Positions 16,801 to 25,865 are shown, numbered from the stretch's first letter. The stretch: 64,000 nt of DNA from Lutibacter agarilyticus (GCF_900188235.1 NZ_FZNT01000006.1:1-64000), one strand, 5' to 3'. The notes: generated by a model not told the origin, from the letters alone. Numbers and translations: made by a program.

Positions 16801-17613
16801 GAAGCTTCTTCTGATGGGGCTACAATTTATGATGTGGTTGAGGTTTATGACGGAGCAACAACCAGCTCAACACTTTTAGGGCGATTTACCGGAGCAAACT
16901 TACCACCTGTTATCACTTCTTCAGGTAGTAGTTTATTAGTAAGATTCAATTCAGATTTAGACATTAATGACAAAGGCTGGGAAGCATATTACACTTCAAC
17001 ACAAAATTCGTATTGCTCAAATGGTATAGTATTATCAGCGGCAAATGGAACGTTTTCTGATGGTAGTAATACAGATAATTATACTAATAATAGTATTTGC
17101 TCCTGGCTTATACAACCATCTAATACAAGTTCTATTTCTCTTTCATTTACAGAATTTAATACCGAGATTGATTATGATGGAGTTGTTGTGTATGATGGAG
17201 CAGATAGTTCTGCACCAATTTTAGGTCAATTTTCAGGAACAAGCTTACCGCCTTCAATCAATTCTACTGGAGGTGTTATGTACATTGAATTTTTATCGGA
17301 TATAGCAAATAGGGAACAGGGGTGGACTGCAAGTTATACGTCTACTAGTACATTAGGGATTTCAGATAGCTTTTTTAAATCAAATTTAAAGGTTTTTCCA
17401 AATCCTTCAGATGGTATTTTTACCATTAAATCTAATTTTAATGAGCCAGTAAATTTTGAAATGTTTGACGTATTAGGTAGGGAAGTTTTAAAAATGAATA
17501 AATTAGATATAGGAATTAATGAAATTAATGCAACTAAATTGTCTTCAGGAACGTATTTAATTAAATTTACAAATGAATATGGGAGTTATATTGAGAAGTT
17601 AATTATCAATTAA
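13873..17613 (+). CDS. Secreted M4 (thermolysin-like) metalloprotease with four CUB domains and T9SS tail
   Basis: 1246 aa, TTG start at 13873 chosen because it gives a clean signal peptide (MKKNHIKPLGIILLILISS, cleavage near SFGQ). Residues about 75-240 are the FTP/PepSY propeptide. The catalytic domain has GHEFTH near 500, the glutamate in GALNESFAD near 526 and the catalytic histidine in GGVHTNSG near 594. A C2-like segment (PDLYIVIKDASNQKVYTSKY to WDYDTFGGDDFGG) appears inserted in the N-terminal catalytic lobe at about 320-395. Four CUB domains follow (about 695-800, 810-915, 920-1040, 1045-1155). The C-terminal ~75 residues (KVFPNPSDGIFTIKS, YLIKFTNEYG) are a type A sorting domain for type IX secretion. 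It probably degrades extracellular protein. Confidence 0.92.
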   Translation: MKKNHIKPLGIILLILISSYSFGQVKQQSAPKFKNPFQSKSTKDTAQIKSPIIGNKTVPIPQGKPKIKLDNGSFSVNLKKDKLAKATALKEFSAWLPMNDSKYSFEQVSEKTDKLGYTHTNLQQFYNGYPIEGKVVMLHSKNNMVTAMNGQLSDLPTIKTMSTITSVQATEIAKNYLNVTELIQEYPVEKVITQISGSEKKETRLAYKIRIDSNAPFMMYHVYIDAETAVVLKKVSLIAHTDTPGTGKTLYSGTQDITIDSYSGGYRLREQGRKIETYDATNATFVNNTGFTGSSDYVSSSTDWVGVSRLSSFSISAVSKTWWYAAFADQIPDLYIVIKDASNQKVYTSKYVSDANPPLTFNNINLNLTNGPYKVEIWDYDTFGGDDFGGSYIISADVGTGSWSGSGNVGTYEVVTSSLASLDVHWGMEQTYDFYLNVFGRDSYDGLGSVIKQYINPPALQSEKGESPNNAYAMPAPYNMMAYGLGDGVRMNPVVGLDVEGHEFTHMVVDNNGNGGLAYEGESGALNESFADIFGVSVEFYSGVNPDWFMGEDIMVSEPFLRSMSNPNDSNGPDTYNGTHWVDPSNLDYDHGGVHTNSGVQNFWFYLLSEGGTGTNDLGNPYAVTGIGISEAQQITYRNLITYLGSNATYLDAYYGSLQAAEDLYGNGSVQYNSVREAWYAVGIGNDASDSCSGVIELTEVSGTVTDGSGSSNYINNANCTWVIAPAGASQISLDFTELNTELNFDTVYLYDGPDETYPVIATLTGTVLPSTITTTLGVGAMCIKFVSDAYTTSSGWSANYTTIIKEGETCHGSTVFASNSGSFRVGSDISGYGNNQNCYYFISPPCAESVTLSFSEFDTELDYDGVIIYDDWEGNNQLAVYSGISIPASVTSNTGQMLVIFVSDHSNIMKGFSADYTSTGADNYGEITVLNTTDYGIISDGSGLNNYCNNQENSWLIQPPQATSITLTFTEFAVEEASSDGATIYDVVEVYDGATTSSTLLGRFTGANLPPVITSSGSSLLVRFNSDLDINDKGWEAYYTSTQNSYCSNGIVLSAANGTFSDGSNTDNYTNNSICSWLIQPSNTSSISLSFTEFNTEIDYDGVVVYDGADSSAPILGQFSGTSLPPSINSTGGVMYIEFLSDIANREQGWTASYTSTSTLGISDSFFKSNLKVFPNPSDGIFTIKSNFNEPVNFEMFDVLGREVLKMNKLDIGINEINATKLSSGTYLIKFTNEYGSYIEKLIIN

Positions 17614-17706
17614 TTTTATGAATAAAAATAAACTTCAAATACTAAAAAATTTAGTTCAAAATAGAGCAACATCAACTACAATTTAAAAATAAATAACCAT
17701 AAGAAT

Positions 17707-18447
17707 ATGAATAACAAGTTTTTATTATTAATTACACTAGTATTAACAAGTACTATATCAATTTCAAACACAAAAAATAATTTTGAATTAAAACCAAGTA
17801 AAGATCCTATGGCAGAATTTACTTTTGCTATAACTGGTCGTGCACCTGTAAGTGTACAATTTGTAAATCAATCTAAAAATGCTGAAATTTTTAATTGGGA
17901 TTTTGGAGATGGAACAACTTCAACTGAAGAAAACCCAGTTCATACATATAATGAAGGAGGTCCATATATTGTCACTTTAAGAGTTTCTTTAGGAGATAAA
18001 CATGACAAAATTCAATCTATTGTCAAAGTAGAAGAGAAACCTTCAAAAGTAATTATAAATAAAATTTCATTGAAAAAGATGCCTCTACTTCAACCAGATG
18101 GTAAACCTTGGGATAGAGATGGTGGAGTTGAGTTATACGTGAAAATTCTTGATGGTAATAATAACAACAATACTTTGTTAAAAAAATCAAATGTTCTTTG
18201 TGAAAATTTGAATATCAATAATCAACTTCAAGTGAATGCATTATTTAATAACCTGAAATTAAGAGTAATTAATGATACCTATTTTATTGTATTTATGGAA
18301 TATGATGAGTGGTCGGATAATGAACAGGTCGGTTTCTTAGGTGTAAATTTCAACAATTATGCAATAGTTGGTAAAGACCAATATCCAACAAATATATTTT
18401 TAGAGCAAAACGGAATGATAATAGATCTTGATCTTGATTGGGAGTAA
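17707..18447 (+). CDS. Secreted PKD-domain protein
   Basis: 246 aa with a signal peptide (about residues 1-22). A PKD domain spans about 35-112 and has the signature FNWDFGDGTTSTEENPVHTY. The C-terminal half (KISLKKMPLLQPDGKPWDRD, then VELYVKILDG and FMEYDEWSDNEQVGF) looks like a C2-like calcium-binding beta sandwich resembling the insert in the neighbouring M4 protease. Such proteins act in surface adhesion or binding. No sorting tail is visible, so it is probably periplasmic or exported by another route. It follows the protease with a 93-bp gap. Confidence 0.75.
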   Translation: MNNKFLLLITLVLTSTISISNTKNNFELKPSKDPMAEFTFAITGRAPVSVQFVNQSKNAEIFNWDFGDGTTSTEENPVHTYNEGGPYIVTLRVSLGDKHDKIQSIVKVEEKPSKVIINKISLKKMPLLQPDGKPWDRDGGVELYVKILDGNNNNNTLLKKSNVLCENLNINNQLQVNALFNNLKLRVINDTYFIVFMEYDEWSDNEQVGFLGVNFNNYAIVGKDQYPTNIFLEQNGMIIDLDLDWE

Positions 18448-18472
18448 ATGAAATAAATTTTAAAAATTAACT

Positions 18473-18850
18473 ATGGGATTACTAAACAAAATATTAGGAA
18501 ACGCAAGTGAAGTTTCTTCAGAAAGTTTAAATGAAAAATACGCAAGATTATTAGTTGATGGAGAACAAGTTGAACTTGGCTTTAAATTATTTAGAGATGT
18601 ATTTATGTTTACCAACAGAAGACTTGTGTTAATAGATGTTCAAGGGTTAACAGGAAGTAAGATAGAATACAAAAGTTTACCTTATAAACATATTTCAAGA
18701 TTTTCATTAGAAACAGCAGGTACATTTGATTTGGATGCTGAATTAAAAATTTGGATTTCCAGTGAAAACACACCAACAGTAAGTAAAAAGTTTAACAAAA
18801 GTATTAATGTTTATGAAGTTCAAAAATACTTGGCAGGTAAGGTAATGTAA
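18473..18850 (+). CDS. PH domain-containing protein (bacterial PH family)
   Basis: 125 aa, soluble. Residues about 22-120 form a bacterial pleckstrin-homology-like domain with the family marks ARLLVDGEQVELGFKLFRDVFMFTNRRLVLID split by strands, then SLPYKHISRFSLETAGTFDLDAELKIW. Proteins of this kind (YvbH-like) bind other proteins or membranes; the partner is unknown. Codon usage and spacing (24 bp from the gene before, 16 bp to the one after) suggest one transcript with its neighbours. Confidence 0.8.
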   Translation: MGLLNKILGNASEVSSESLNEKYARLLVDGEQVELGFKLFRDVFMFTNRRLVLIDVQGLTGSKIEYKSLPYKHISRFSLETAGTFDLDAELKIWISSENTPTVSKKFNKSINVYEVQKYLAGKVM

Positions 18851-18866
18851 TAATAATTTATATAAA

Positions 18867-19883
18867 ATGAAGAAACCCCTATTTTTATTGTTCCTAATTT
18901 GTGAACTGGCAATTTCACAAATTACTCCTATAACCATAATGTCCGGAAGTTTAAAATTACCTGGAATGCAATACAAACAATATACTTTTGCTTTTGCACA
19001 AGGAGATCGTATTGTATTTAATTATAAAGAGTTAAAAAATAAGGCGATAAATAAGATTGAAGTTTTTGAAATGCCTTCTAAACTAAAATTTTCAAGATTC
19101 AAGCCAACTAGTATTTCAAATGAAATAATAACAGTTCCTCAAACGGGTATTTATGTATTTAAATTCACCAATACTTCTTTAAGTAAAAGAGTTGCTGAAT
19201 TGTCAATTCAGCGAATGCCTAAAGATGTTTCAACGATCTATTTTAATACGACTCCTCAAAAAAGAATAGTCTCAGACACCACTTTTACTACCCGCATTGA
19301 AAAAAGATTGGTAAAAACTATTTATGAAACAAAGCCTATTATTGACAAACAGCAGTTTTATATCAATAGTGGTTCAAATGCAATGTTTAAAGGAGGTAAG
19401 TCTAGAATTGTGATTCCAATTTCACTTCCGGTAAATACTGTTGAGTGGTATTATACTTTTTCAGCATCTAGATCTGAAGCAGAAATAAATAAGATTTCAA
19501 GTAATATGCAGCTTGCTTCAGAGTTATCCCAATTAATAGATCAATCAGGGTTGCTTTCTTTTGGGATTGATCAATTGACCCAACCACCAGGAGCAGATTA
19601 TTGTGATGTTTATTTAATAGACCATGCTAATTATAGTAAATTTATAAATAAAGAGGGCTTTTCACATTATCCAATTGGTACTAGGGAAAATATTTTATCA
19701 GGTACGGTAAAGGTAAAAGCGAATTTACCTAATTCGTATTTAGGAATTAAAAATCCAGATTCAATGAATGGAATACACTTTGCTATTGAAGTAGTTGCGA
19801 TTGTAAAAGAAAATATTTATGAAACTGTAGAAGTGAAAGTACCACATATTACAACTCAAGAAATGCTGTTTATTGAAGACTGA
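18867..19883 (+). CDS. Exported protein of unknown function
   Basis: 338 aa. An N-terminal signal peptide (MKKPLFLLFLICELAISQ) is followed by a beta-rich part (about 25-120, strands KQYTFAFAQGDRIVFNYKEL and GIYVFKFTNTSL) like a pre-peptidase or carbohydrate-binding sandwich. The second half has WYYTFSASRSEAEINK and a helical stretch SELSQLIDQSG. I do not recognise the family. It lies in a run of secreted or envelope proteins with the PKD and PH genes. Confidence 0.6.
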   Translation: MKKPLFLLFLICELAISQITPITIMSGSLKLPGMQYKQYTFAFAQGDRIVFNYKELKNKAINKIEVFEMPSKLKFSRFKPTSISNEIITVPQTGIYVFKFTNTSLSKRVAELSIQRMPKDVSTIYFNTTPQKRIVSDTTFTTRIEKRLVKTIYETKPIIDKQQFYINSGSNAMFKGGKSRIVIPISLPVNTVEWYYTFSASRSEAEINKISSNMQLASELSQLIDQSGLLSFGIDQLTQPPGADYCDVYLIDHANYSKFINKEGFSHYPIGTRENILSGTVKVKANLPNSYLGIKNPDSMNGIHFAIEVVAIVKENIYETVEVKVPHITTQEMLFIED

Positions 19884-19907
19884 AAATGTAAATTTTAAAA
19901 CATTGAT

Positions 19908-20513
19908 ATGAATGAAAAAGACCTATTATCTCAGTTAAAGAAGAAATTTCCAGTACTCGTAAGTGATTTGTATCCTTTTCCAAAACCTTACCAAGGTAAA
20001 GAAAAGGTAAAAGCCATTGTTTTGGGTGCCGATCCTAGCCATATTGTTGATGGTTTACCTAAACCTCTTAAGGAAGTATTTCAGCTAGACAATCCAAGAT
20101 CTCCTTATTGGAGGTCTATTCAAAGGAATATTGACCACATTGATGGGGTGACTTTAGATAATTTATATGTTCAAAATCTATGTAGAAATTATTTCACTCA
20201 AGAAACAAGCGAAAATGAACATTGGTCTGAAATAGCTAGAAATTATTGGGCGCCATTTCTAAAACAAGAATTGGATGGGAAATTTGACGTTAGAGTTCCT
20301 GTTTTAATGACCACGGAGTTTATTTTGCATTCGCTTTTGAAAGACCCAACCATTAAATTAAAGGCAACGGATATTTATACGAATCATATTCTAATTAAAA
20401 AAGAAGATAATTTACTTGGAAGGGATTTGATTACTTTTTATCGACATCATCGATATTCTTTAACTAATTGGGATACTTATAAAGAATTTATTGAAAATAA
20501 AATTATAAATTAA
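19908..20513 (+). CDS. Uracil-DNA-glycosylase-like fold protein
   Basis: 201 aa. The N-terminal motif KVKAIVLGADPSHI resembles the GxDP motif of UDG-superfamily proteins, and DNLYVQNLCRNYF resembles their L-x-N-L-C helix; the rest is helical and ends with FYRHHRYSLTNWDTYKEF, where the H-H-R could match the late H of the superfamily (xxHPS). Because the usual catalytic residues are not all clear, glycosylase activity is uncertain. It sits just before the type I restriction genes, 48 bp upstream of hsdR. Confidence 0.5.
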   Translation: MNEKDLLSQLKKKFPVLVSDLYPFPKPYQGKEKVKAIVLGADPSHIVDGLPKPLKEVFQLDNPRSPYWRSIQRNIDHIDGVTLDNLYVQNLCRNYFTQETSENEHWSEIARNYWAPFLKQELDGKFDVRVPVLMTTEFILHSLLKDPTIKLKATDIYTNHILIKKEDNLLGRDLITFYRHHRYSLTNWDTYKEFIENKIIN

Positions 20514-20561
20514 GTTGCGGAATGTAATTCAAAGTTTACGTATATTTATTTTTTTAAAGCT

Positions 20562-22934
20562 ATGAATAAAAAAGACCTATCTGAAAGAGATATTTGCACT
20601 AAATTCATAAATCCAGCTATTGAAAAAGCAGGTTGGGATATGAAACGACAAGTAAGAGAAGAAGTTTCTTTTACGGATGGTAGAATTATAGTGCAAGGAA
20701 ATTTATATACAAGAGGAAAAAGCAAACGAGCAGATTACATTCTTTACTACAAATCCAATATTCCAATAGCTGTTATAGAAGCTAAAGACAATAAAAAACC
20801 TGTTGGAAATGGAATGCAACAAGCTCTAGATTATTCAGATATATTACAAATCCCTTTTGTATTTACTTCTAATGGAGATTCTTTTGTATTTCACGATAAG
20901 ACAAAAACGTCTGGAGCAGTTGAGCAAGAGATTCCGTTAGATGATTTCCCTTCACCAGAAACATTGTGGCAAAAATATTTAGCATTCACAAATATTGAAA
21001 CGCCTGAATCTAAAGAGATTGTAGAAAAAGATTATTTTGCTGACGATAGTGGAATGACTCCTAGGTACTATCAACAAAACGCCATAAATAGAACGATAGA
21101 AGCTGTTGCTAAAGGACAAGATAAAATAATACTTGTAATGGCAACTGGTACAGGAAAAACTTATACTGCATTTAATATTATTTGGCGTTTATGGAAAACA
21201 GGAATTAAGAAACGAATTTTATTTCTTGCGGATAGAAACGCTTTACTAACCCAAACTAAAAATGGGGATTTTTCTCCTTTTGGTAATGAGGTAATGCATA
21301 TTATTAAAAACCGAAAAATTGATAAATCATATCAAATATATTTTGCCCTTTATCAAGGGTTAACAAGTACTGATGAAGACAAAAATGCTTACAAAGAATT
21401 TAGCCAAGATTTTTTCGATTTAATAGTTATTGATGAGTGCCATAGAGGAAGTGCTTCCGAAGCATCTGCCTGGCGTGATGTATTAACGTATTTTAATACG
21501 GCAACACAAATAGGTTTAACAGCAACTCCAAAAGAAACAAAGGATGTTTCTAATATGGAATATTTTGGGAAGCCTGTGTACACGTACTCTTTAAAACAAG
21601 GTATTGACGATGGCTTTTTAGCACCTTATAAGGTAGTTAGAATTACCACCAATGTAGATGAAGGTTGGAGACCTACTGCTGGTTTAGTTGATAAATACGG
21701 AAATGAAGTTGAAGACCGTATTTACAATTTAAAAGATTATGACAGAAAACTAGCGATAGATGAGCGTACAGAAATTGTAGCAAAGAAAATTACAGAATAT
21801 CTAAAAGCAACAGATCGTTTTGCAAAAACCATTGTGTTTTGTGTAGACATAGACCACGCCAACAGAATGCGACAAGCATTAATAAATGAAAATGCAGATT
21901 TGGTGGCTAAAAACTGGAACTATTGTGTGAAGATTACGGGCGATGATGAAGTTGGAAAACAAGAATTAGATAATTTTACGGATGTTGAAGAACGTTTTCC
22001 GGTAATTGCAACCACGTCTAAAATGTTAACAACTGGTATTGATACTAAAATGGTGAAATTTATTGTTTTAGAATCTAACATACAATCGGTTACAGAATTT
22101 AAACAAATTATTGGTAGAGGAACAAGAATTAGAGAAGCAGAAGGTAAAGTGTTTTTTACCATAATGGACTTTAGAAAAGCGACCAATATTTTTGCAAGAC
22201 CTGATTTTGATGGAGATCCTGTTCAAATTTATGAACCTGCACCTGATGAACCTGTTGTGCCACCAATTGAAGATGATACAACACAACCAAATGATGATGG
22301 AGAACCTATAGATATAGAAGGGTTTAAACCCACAACACCAAATATAGATATTGACGATACGGAAGATGAAGTAAAAAAGTATTATGTAAATCATATACCT
22401 GTTTCAATAGTTAATGAACGTGTTCAGTATTACGGAAAAGATGGTAAATTGATTACAGAATCATTAAAAGATTATTCAAAAAAGAATATAGAAAAAGAAT
22501 TTACATCGCTTGATAAATTTATTCTACGATGGAATAATGCTGAAAAGAAAGAAGAGTTAATTAAAGAATTAGCAGAACACGGTGTTTTGCTAGAAGCGCT
22601 GCGTGAAGATGTTGGACAAGATTTAGATGATTTTGATTTAATATGTCACATTGCTTTCGACCAACCTGCTTTAACACGAAAAGAACGTGCTAACAGCGTA
22701 CGTAAACGTAATTACTTTACAAAGTATAGCGAAACTGCTCAAAAGGTTTTAAATAGCCTATTAGATAAATACGAACAAGAAGGGATTGTTTCAATAGAAC
22801 AAGGATCTGTACTTAAAGTACAACCTTTAAGTCAAATGGGTTCAGCAGTTGAATTGGTGAGAGCATTTGGTAAAAAGAAAGATTTTGATAAAGCCATAAA
22901 GGAATTAGAAAACGAAATTTATAATATCGCATAA
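20562..22934 (+). CDS. hsdR: Type I restriction enzyme, R subunit (HsdR)
   Basis: 790 aa. The N-terminal PD-(D/E)XK nuclease has KRADYILYYKSNIPIAVIEA followed by K (D in ADYIL, E-x-K in IEAK). The SF2 translocase has ATGTGKT (near 191), the DECHR box (near 292), the TATPK motif and motif VI IIGRGTRIR. The C-terminal region (about 650-790) is the EcoEI-type domain that joins the methylase complex. An acidic linker at about 575-610 is proline and aspartate rich. This subunit moves DNA and cuts it when HsdM/HsdS find an unmodified site. It is followed one base later by a Schlafen-like gene, then hsdM. Confidence 0.93.
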   Translation: MNKKDLSERDICTKFINPAIEKAGWDMKRQVREEVSFTDGRIIVQGNLYTRGKSKRADYILYYKSNIPIAVIEAKDNKKPVGNGMQQALDYSDILQIPFVFTSNGDSFVFHDKTKTSGAVEQEIPLDDFPSPETLWQKYLAFTNIETPESKEIVEKDYFADDSGMTPRYYQQNAINRTIEAVAKGQDKIILVMATGTGKTYTAFNIIWRLWKTGIKKRILFLADRNALLTQTKNGDFSPFGNEVMHIIKNRKIDKSYQIYFALYQGLTSTDEDKNAYKEFSQDFFDLIVIDECHRGSASEASAWRDVLTYFNTATQIGLTATPKETKDVSNMEYFGKPVYTYSLKQGIDDGFLAPYKVVRITTNVDEGWRPTAGLVDKYGNEVEDRIYNLKDYDRKLAIDERTEIVAKKITEYLKATDRFAKTIVFCVDIDHANRMRQALINENADLVAKNWNYCVKITGDDEVGKQELDNFTDVEERFPVIATTSKMLTTGIDTKMVKFIVLESNIQSVTEFKQIIGRGTRIREAEGKVFFTIMDFRKATNIFARPDFDGDPVQIYEPAPDEPVVPPIEDDTTQPNDDGEPIDIEGFKPTTPNIDIDDTEDEVKKYYVNHIPVSIVNERVQYYGKDGKLITESLKDYSKKNIEKEFTSLDKFILRWNNAEKKEELIKELAEHGVLLEALREDVGQDLDDFDLICHIAFDQPALTRKERANSVRKRNYFTKYSETAQKVLNSLLDKYEQEGIVSIEQGSVLKVQPLSQMGSAVELVRAFGKKKDFDKAIKELENEIYNIA

Positions 22935-22935
22935 A

Positions 22936-24441
22936 TTGATTATTCAAGACAAAATTAAATTACCAGAAGGAAGACGGCTAGAATTTAAAGAGATTTTACC
23001 TACTAATTCAGATTTAGCAAAAACAATTGTTTCTTTTGCTAATGATGCAGGTGGTGAACTATTTGTTGGGGTGAAAAATAATCCAAGAATTATTATTGGA
23101 ATTGAGGAGTTGCAGTTAGATAGTGTTGAAAATCAAATTAGTAATATTATAAATGATCAATGCGCACCTTCAATTTTTCCAGAAATTACTTTTATAAAAG
23201 ATAATGGTAAAAATATTATTCGCATTTATATTCATAAAGGTGGTAAACCTCCATATTTCATCAAATCTAAAGGAAAGGAAAGAGGAACTTTTATTAGAGT
23301 TGGTTCGTCTAATAGATTGGTCAACAATGAAATATTGAAAGAATTAGAAAGGCAAGGGAATAATATTTCATTTGACTCAGAATTATATTTCAAAAAAAAG
23401 CATGAAGATTTAATTTGTAAAGATTTTGATATTTTTTTCAAAGAAAAAACAAATGAAGATTTAACTATTGAGGTTTTAAAAAAGTTAGACTTAGTTAAAG
23501 AAGAACAAGGTCAGTTATTTCCTACGTATGCATTAGTTTTATTATCGGAAGATTTAGCTAAGAAGGAGTTGTTTCCGAACTCTAAAATTGAATGTGCACG
23601 TTTTAAAGGAACTATTCCTGGAAATTTTATTGATCAAAAAACTATTGATATAAGTATTGCTTTGCAAGCAGAGCAGGCTTATCAATTTGTAAAACGTCAT
23701 ATTTCTAAGGGTACAGAAGATTACGATGGAGTTTACAGAAATGATCGTTGGGAATATCCAATAATTGCTATTCGAGAAGTTATTAGAAATGCAATAATTC
23801 ATAGAGATTATTCTCTTACTGGAAAAGATATTAAAATTGCCATTTTTGATGATAAATTAGAAATAACTAGTCCAGGGAAATTATTACCTACTGTTGATTT
23901 TAACGAAATGGATGCAGGTCAATCAGATGTGCGTAATAAAGTACTTGCACCAGTTTTTAAGCGTTTAGGAATTATTGAGCAATGGGGAAACGGATTGCAG
24001 TTAATTGCGAATGATTTACAAGCATATCCAGAAATAGAACTTGCCTGGAAAGAACCTGGAGTAGCGTTTAGAGTATCGTTTATTAAGAAAAATTATAAGT
24101 TGCAGCAAGAGTTAGAGCACGAGTTAGAGCACGAGTTAGAGCACGAGTTAGAGCACGAGTTAAGGCACGAGTTAAGGCACGAGTTAGAGCACGAGTCTAT
24201 GTATACAGAAGTTTTAAAAATTATAGCAACCAAAACTACTGCTACTAAAGGGATTGCAATAGCTTTAGGACACAAAAGCATTTCTGGAGCGCTAAAGAAA
24301 ACGATTGCTAAACTACAAGAACACAGGCTCATAGAATGGACCATTCCAGATAAGCCAAAAAGCTCCAAACAACAATATAAAATAACAAATAAAGGAAACG
24401 TATTTCTACAAATTATAAAGAATAAAAAACTAAATGAGTAA
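22936..24441 (+). CDS. Schlafen AlbA_2-domain ATP-binding protein inside the type I RM operon
   Basis: 501 aa. TTG start at 22936, one base after the hsdR stop. Residues about 8-120 are a Schlafen AlbA_2 domain (EGRRLEFKEILP, SFANDAGGELFVGV). Residues about 270-370 are a GHKL-like ATP-binding region (REVIRNAIIHRDYS, LEITSPGKLLP, KRLGIIEQWGNGL). Residues about 390-418 are a highly charged ELEH repeat. A winged-helix-like end follows. It overlaps hsdM by 8 bp. Proteins of this type occur in restriction loci as regulators or accessory factors; no role is proven. The order hsdR, AlbA_2, hsdM, hsdS suggests a functional link with the restriction system. Confidence 0.85.
   Translation: MIIQDKIKLPEGRRLEFKEILPTNSDLAKTIVSFANDAGGELFVGVKNNPRIIIGIEELQLDSVENQISNIINDQCAPSIFPEITFIKDNGKNIIRIYIHKGGKPPYFIKSKGKERGTFIRVGSSNRLVNNEILKELERQGNNISFDSELYFKKKHEDLICKDFDIFFKEKTNEDLTIEVLKKLDLVKEEQGQLFPTYALVLLSEDLAKKELFPNSKIECARFKGTIPGNFIDQKTIDISIALQAEQAYQFVKRHISKGTEDYDGVYRNDRWEYPIIAIREVIRNAIIHRDYSLTGKDIKIAIFDDKLEITSPGKLLPTVDFNEMDAGQSDVRNKVLAPVFKRLGIIEQWGNGLQLIANDLQAYPEIELAWKEPGVAFRVSFIKKNYKLQQELEHELEHELEHELEHELRHELRHELEHESMYTEVLKIIATKTTATKGIAIALGHKSISGALKKTIAKLQEHRLIEWTIPDKPKSSKQQYKITNKGNVFLQIIKNKKLNE
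24109..24192 (+). repeat. In-frame 12-bp tandem repeat (7 copies)
   Basis: Seven units of GAGTTAGAGCAC, two of them GAGTTAAGGCAC (24157 and 24169), encode the tetrapeptide ELEH/ELRH. Because the unit is 12 bp, gain or loss of copies changes linker length without a frameshift. The next bases start a divergent unit (GAGTCT). Confidence 0.95.
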
Positions 24442-25864
24442 CATAACAACAAACATAAAAGGCATACGCGACATCATGCGTAAGGACACAGGAGTAGATG
24501 GAGATGCACAACGTATTTCTCAAATGGTATGGATGCTTTTCATGAAAATATTTGCAGACAAAGAAGAAGAATGGGAAATTACCATAGACGATTACGAATC
24601 ACCAATTCCTGAAAACCTAAAATGGCAAAACTGGGCAGCAGATGATGAAGGCTTAACAGGCGATGCTTTAATGGAATTTATAGAAATTGAACTGTTTCCT
24701 GCGTTGAAAGAGTTGGATATTACCATAAGTCCGCAAGCAAAAATTATTCGTTCGGTGTTTGACGATACTTATAACTTTATGAAAAACGGAACACTCTTCC
24801 GTCAAGTTATAAACGTAATCAACGAGATAGATTTTAATAGCACGAGTGAGCGTCATGTGTTTAATGATATTTACGAAACCATTTTAAAAGACCTACAATC
24901 TGCAGGTTCTTCAGGTGAATATTACACACCAAGAGCAGTTACGCAGTTTATGGTTGATATGATCAATCCACAATTAGGTGAAAGCGTATTAGATCCTGCT
25001 TGTGGTACAGGAGGTTTTTTAACTTGTACTATTGATGGGGTTCGTAGTCAAGTAAAAACATCAAAAGACAGAGACATATTACAAAAATCAATACGTGGTA
25101 TTGAGAAAAAACCATTACCACATTTACTGTGCACTACCAATTTAATGTTACACGGTTTTGATTTGCCAGCAGTGCGTAGAGATAATTTATTAAGCAAACC
25201 ATATGCAGATTGGGGAGCAAAAGACAAGTTAGATATTATACTCTCTAATCCACCTTTTGGAGGAGTTGAAGAAGATGGTACCGAAACCAACTTCCCTAAA
25301 AAGTTTAGAACCAAAGAAACTGCCGATTTATTCCTAGCCTTAATCATCAAGTTATTAAAAAATAAAGGTCGTTGTGCTATTGTATTACCTGATGGAACTT
25401 TGTTTGGCGAAGGAATGAAAACACGCCTAAAAGAAGAGTTGTTAGATAAATGCAACTTACATACTATTGTACGTTTACCAAATGGCGTATTTAACCCATA
25501 CACAAGTATTAAAACCAACTTATTGTTTTTTGAAAAAGGCACTCCAACCAAAGAAGTTTGGTATTACGAGCATCCTTATCCAGATGGTGTAAAAAGCTAT
25601 AATAAAGGCAAGCCTATTAACATTAAAGAGTTTGATACAGAAAAAGCTTGGTGGAACAATCGTGAAGAAAATACACAAGCTTGGAAAGTTTCTATTGAAG
25701 AGATTAAAAAACGAGGTTATAATTTAGATATTAAAAACCCTCATCAAGAGGTAGATACTTTAGCAAGTCCAAAAGTAATATTAGAAAAACTTATAACTAC
25801 GGAACAAAAGATTTCTACCATACAAGACGAAATTATAAATGTGTTAACTGAAGCTTTAAAATAA
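24434..25864 (+). CDS. hsdM: Type I restriction-modification, M subunit (HsdM, adenine methylase)
   Basis: 476 aa. The HsdM N-terminal helical domain (about 1-130) begins with NIKGIRDIMRKDTGVDG. The SAM-binding motif DPACGTGGF is near residue 184 and the catalytic NPPFGG is near 274, so it is an N6-adenine methylase. The C-terminal helix (residues 440-476) is the contact with HsdS. It starts 8 bp before the stop of the AlbA_2 gene and ends one base before hsdS, as in a coupled operon. Confidence 0.95.
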   Translation: MSNITTNIKGIRDIMRKDTGVDGDAQRISQMVWMLFMKIFADKEEEWEITIDDYESPIPENLKWQNWAADDEGLTGDALMEFIEIELFPALKELDITISPQAKIIRSVFDDTYNFMKNGTLFRQVINVINEIDFNSTSERHVFNDIYETILKDLQSAGSSGEYYTPRAVTQFMVDMINPQLGESVLDPACGTGGFLTCTIDGVRSQVKTSKDRDILQKSIRGIEKKPLPHLLCTTNLMLHGFDLPAVRRDNLLSKPYADWGAKDKLDIILSNPPFGGVEEDGTETNFPKKFRTKETADLFLALIIKLLKNKGRCAIVLPDGTLFGEGMKTRLKEELLDKCNLHTIVRLPNGVFNPYTSIKTNLLFFEKGTPTKEVWYYEHPYPDGVKSYNKGKPINIKEFDTEKAWWNNREENTQAWKVSIEEIKKRGYNLDIKNPHQEVDTLASPKVILEKLITTEQKISTIQDEIINVLTEALK

Positions 25865-25865
25865 T

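Noticed and set aside
24109-24192. CRISPR-like array
   Set aside because: Units are 12 bp with no spacers and are coding.
24093-24452. 119-codon minus-strand ORF rich in Ser, Cys and Asn
   Set aside because: It is the antisense reading of the 12-bp repeat and the AlbA_2 gene end.
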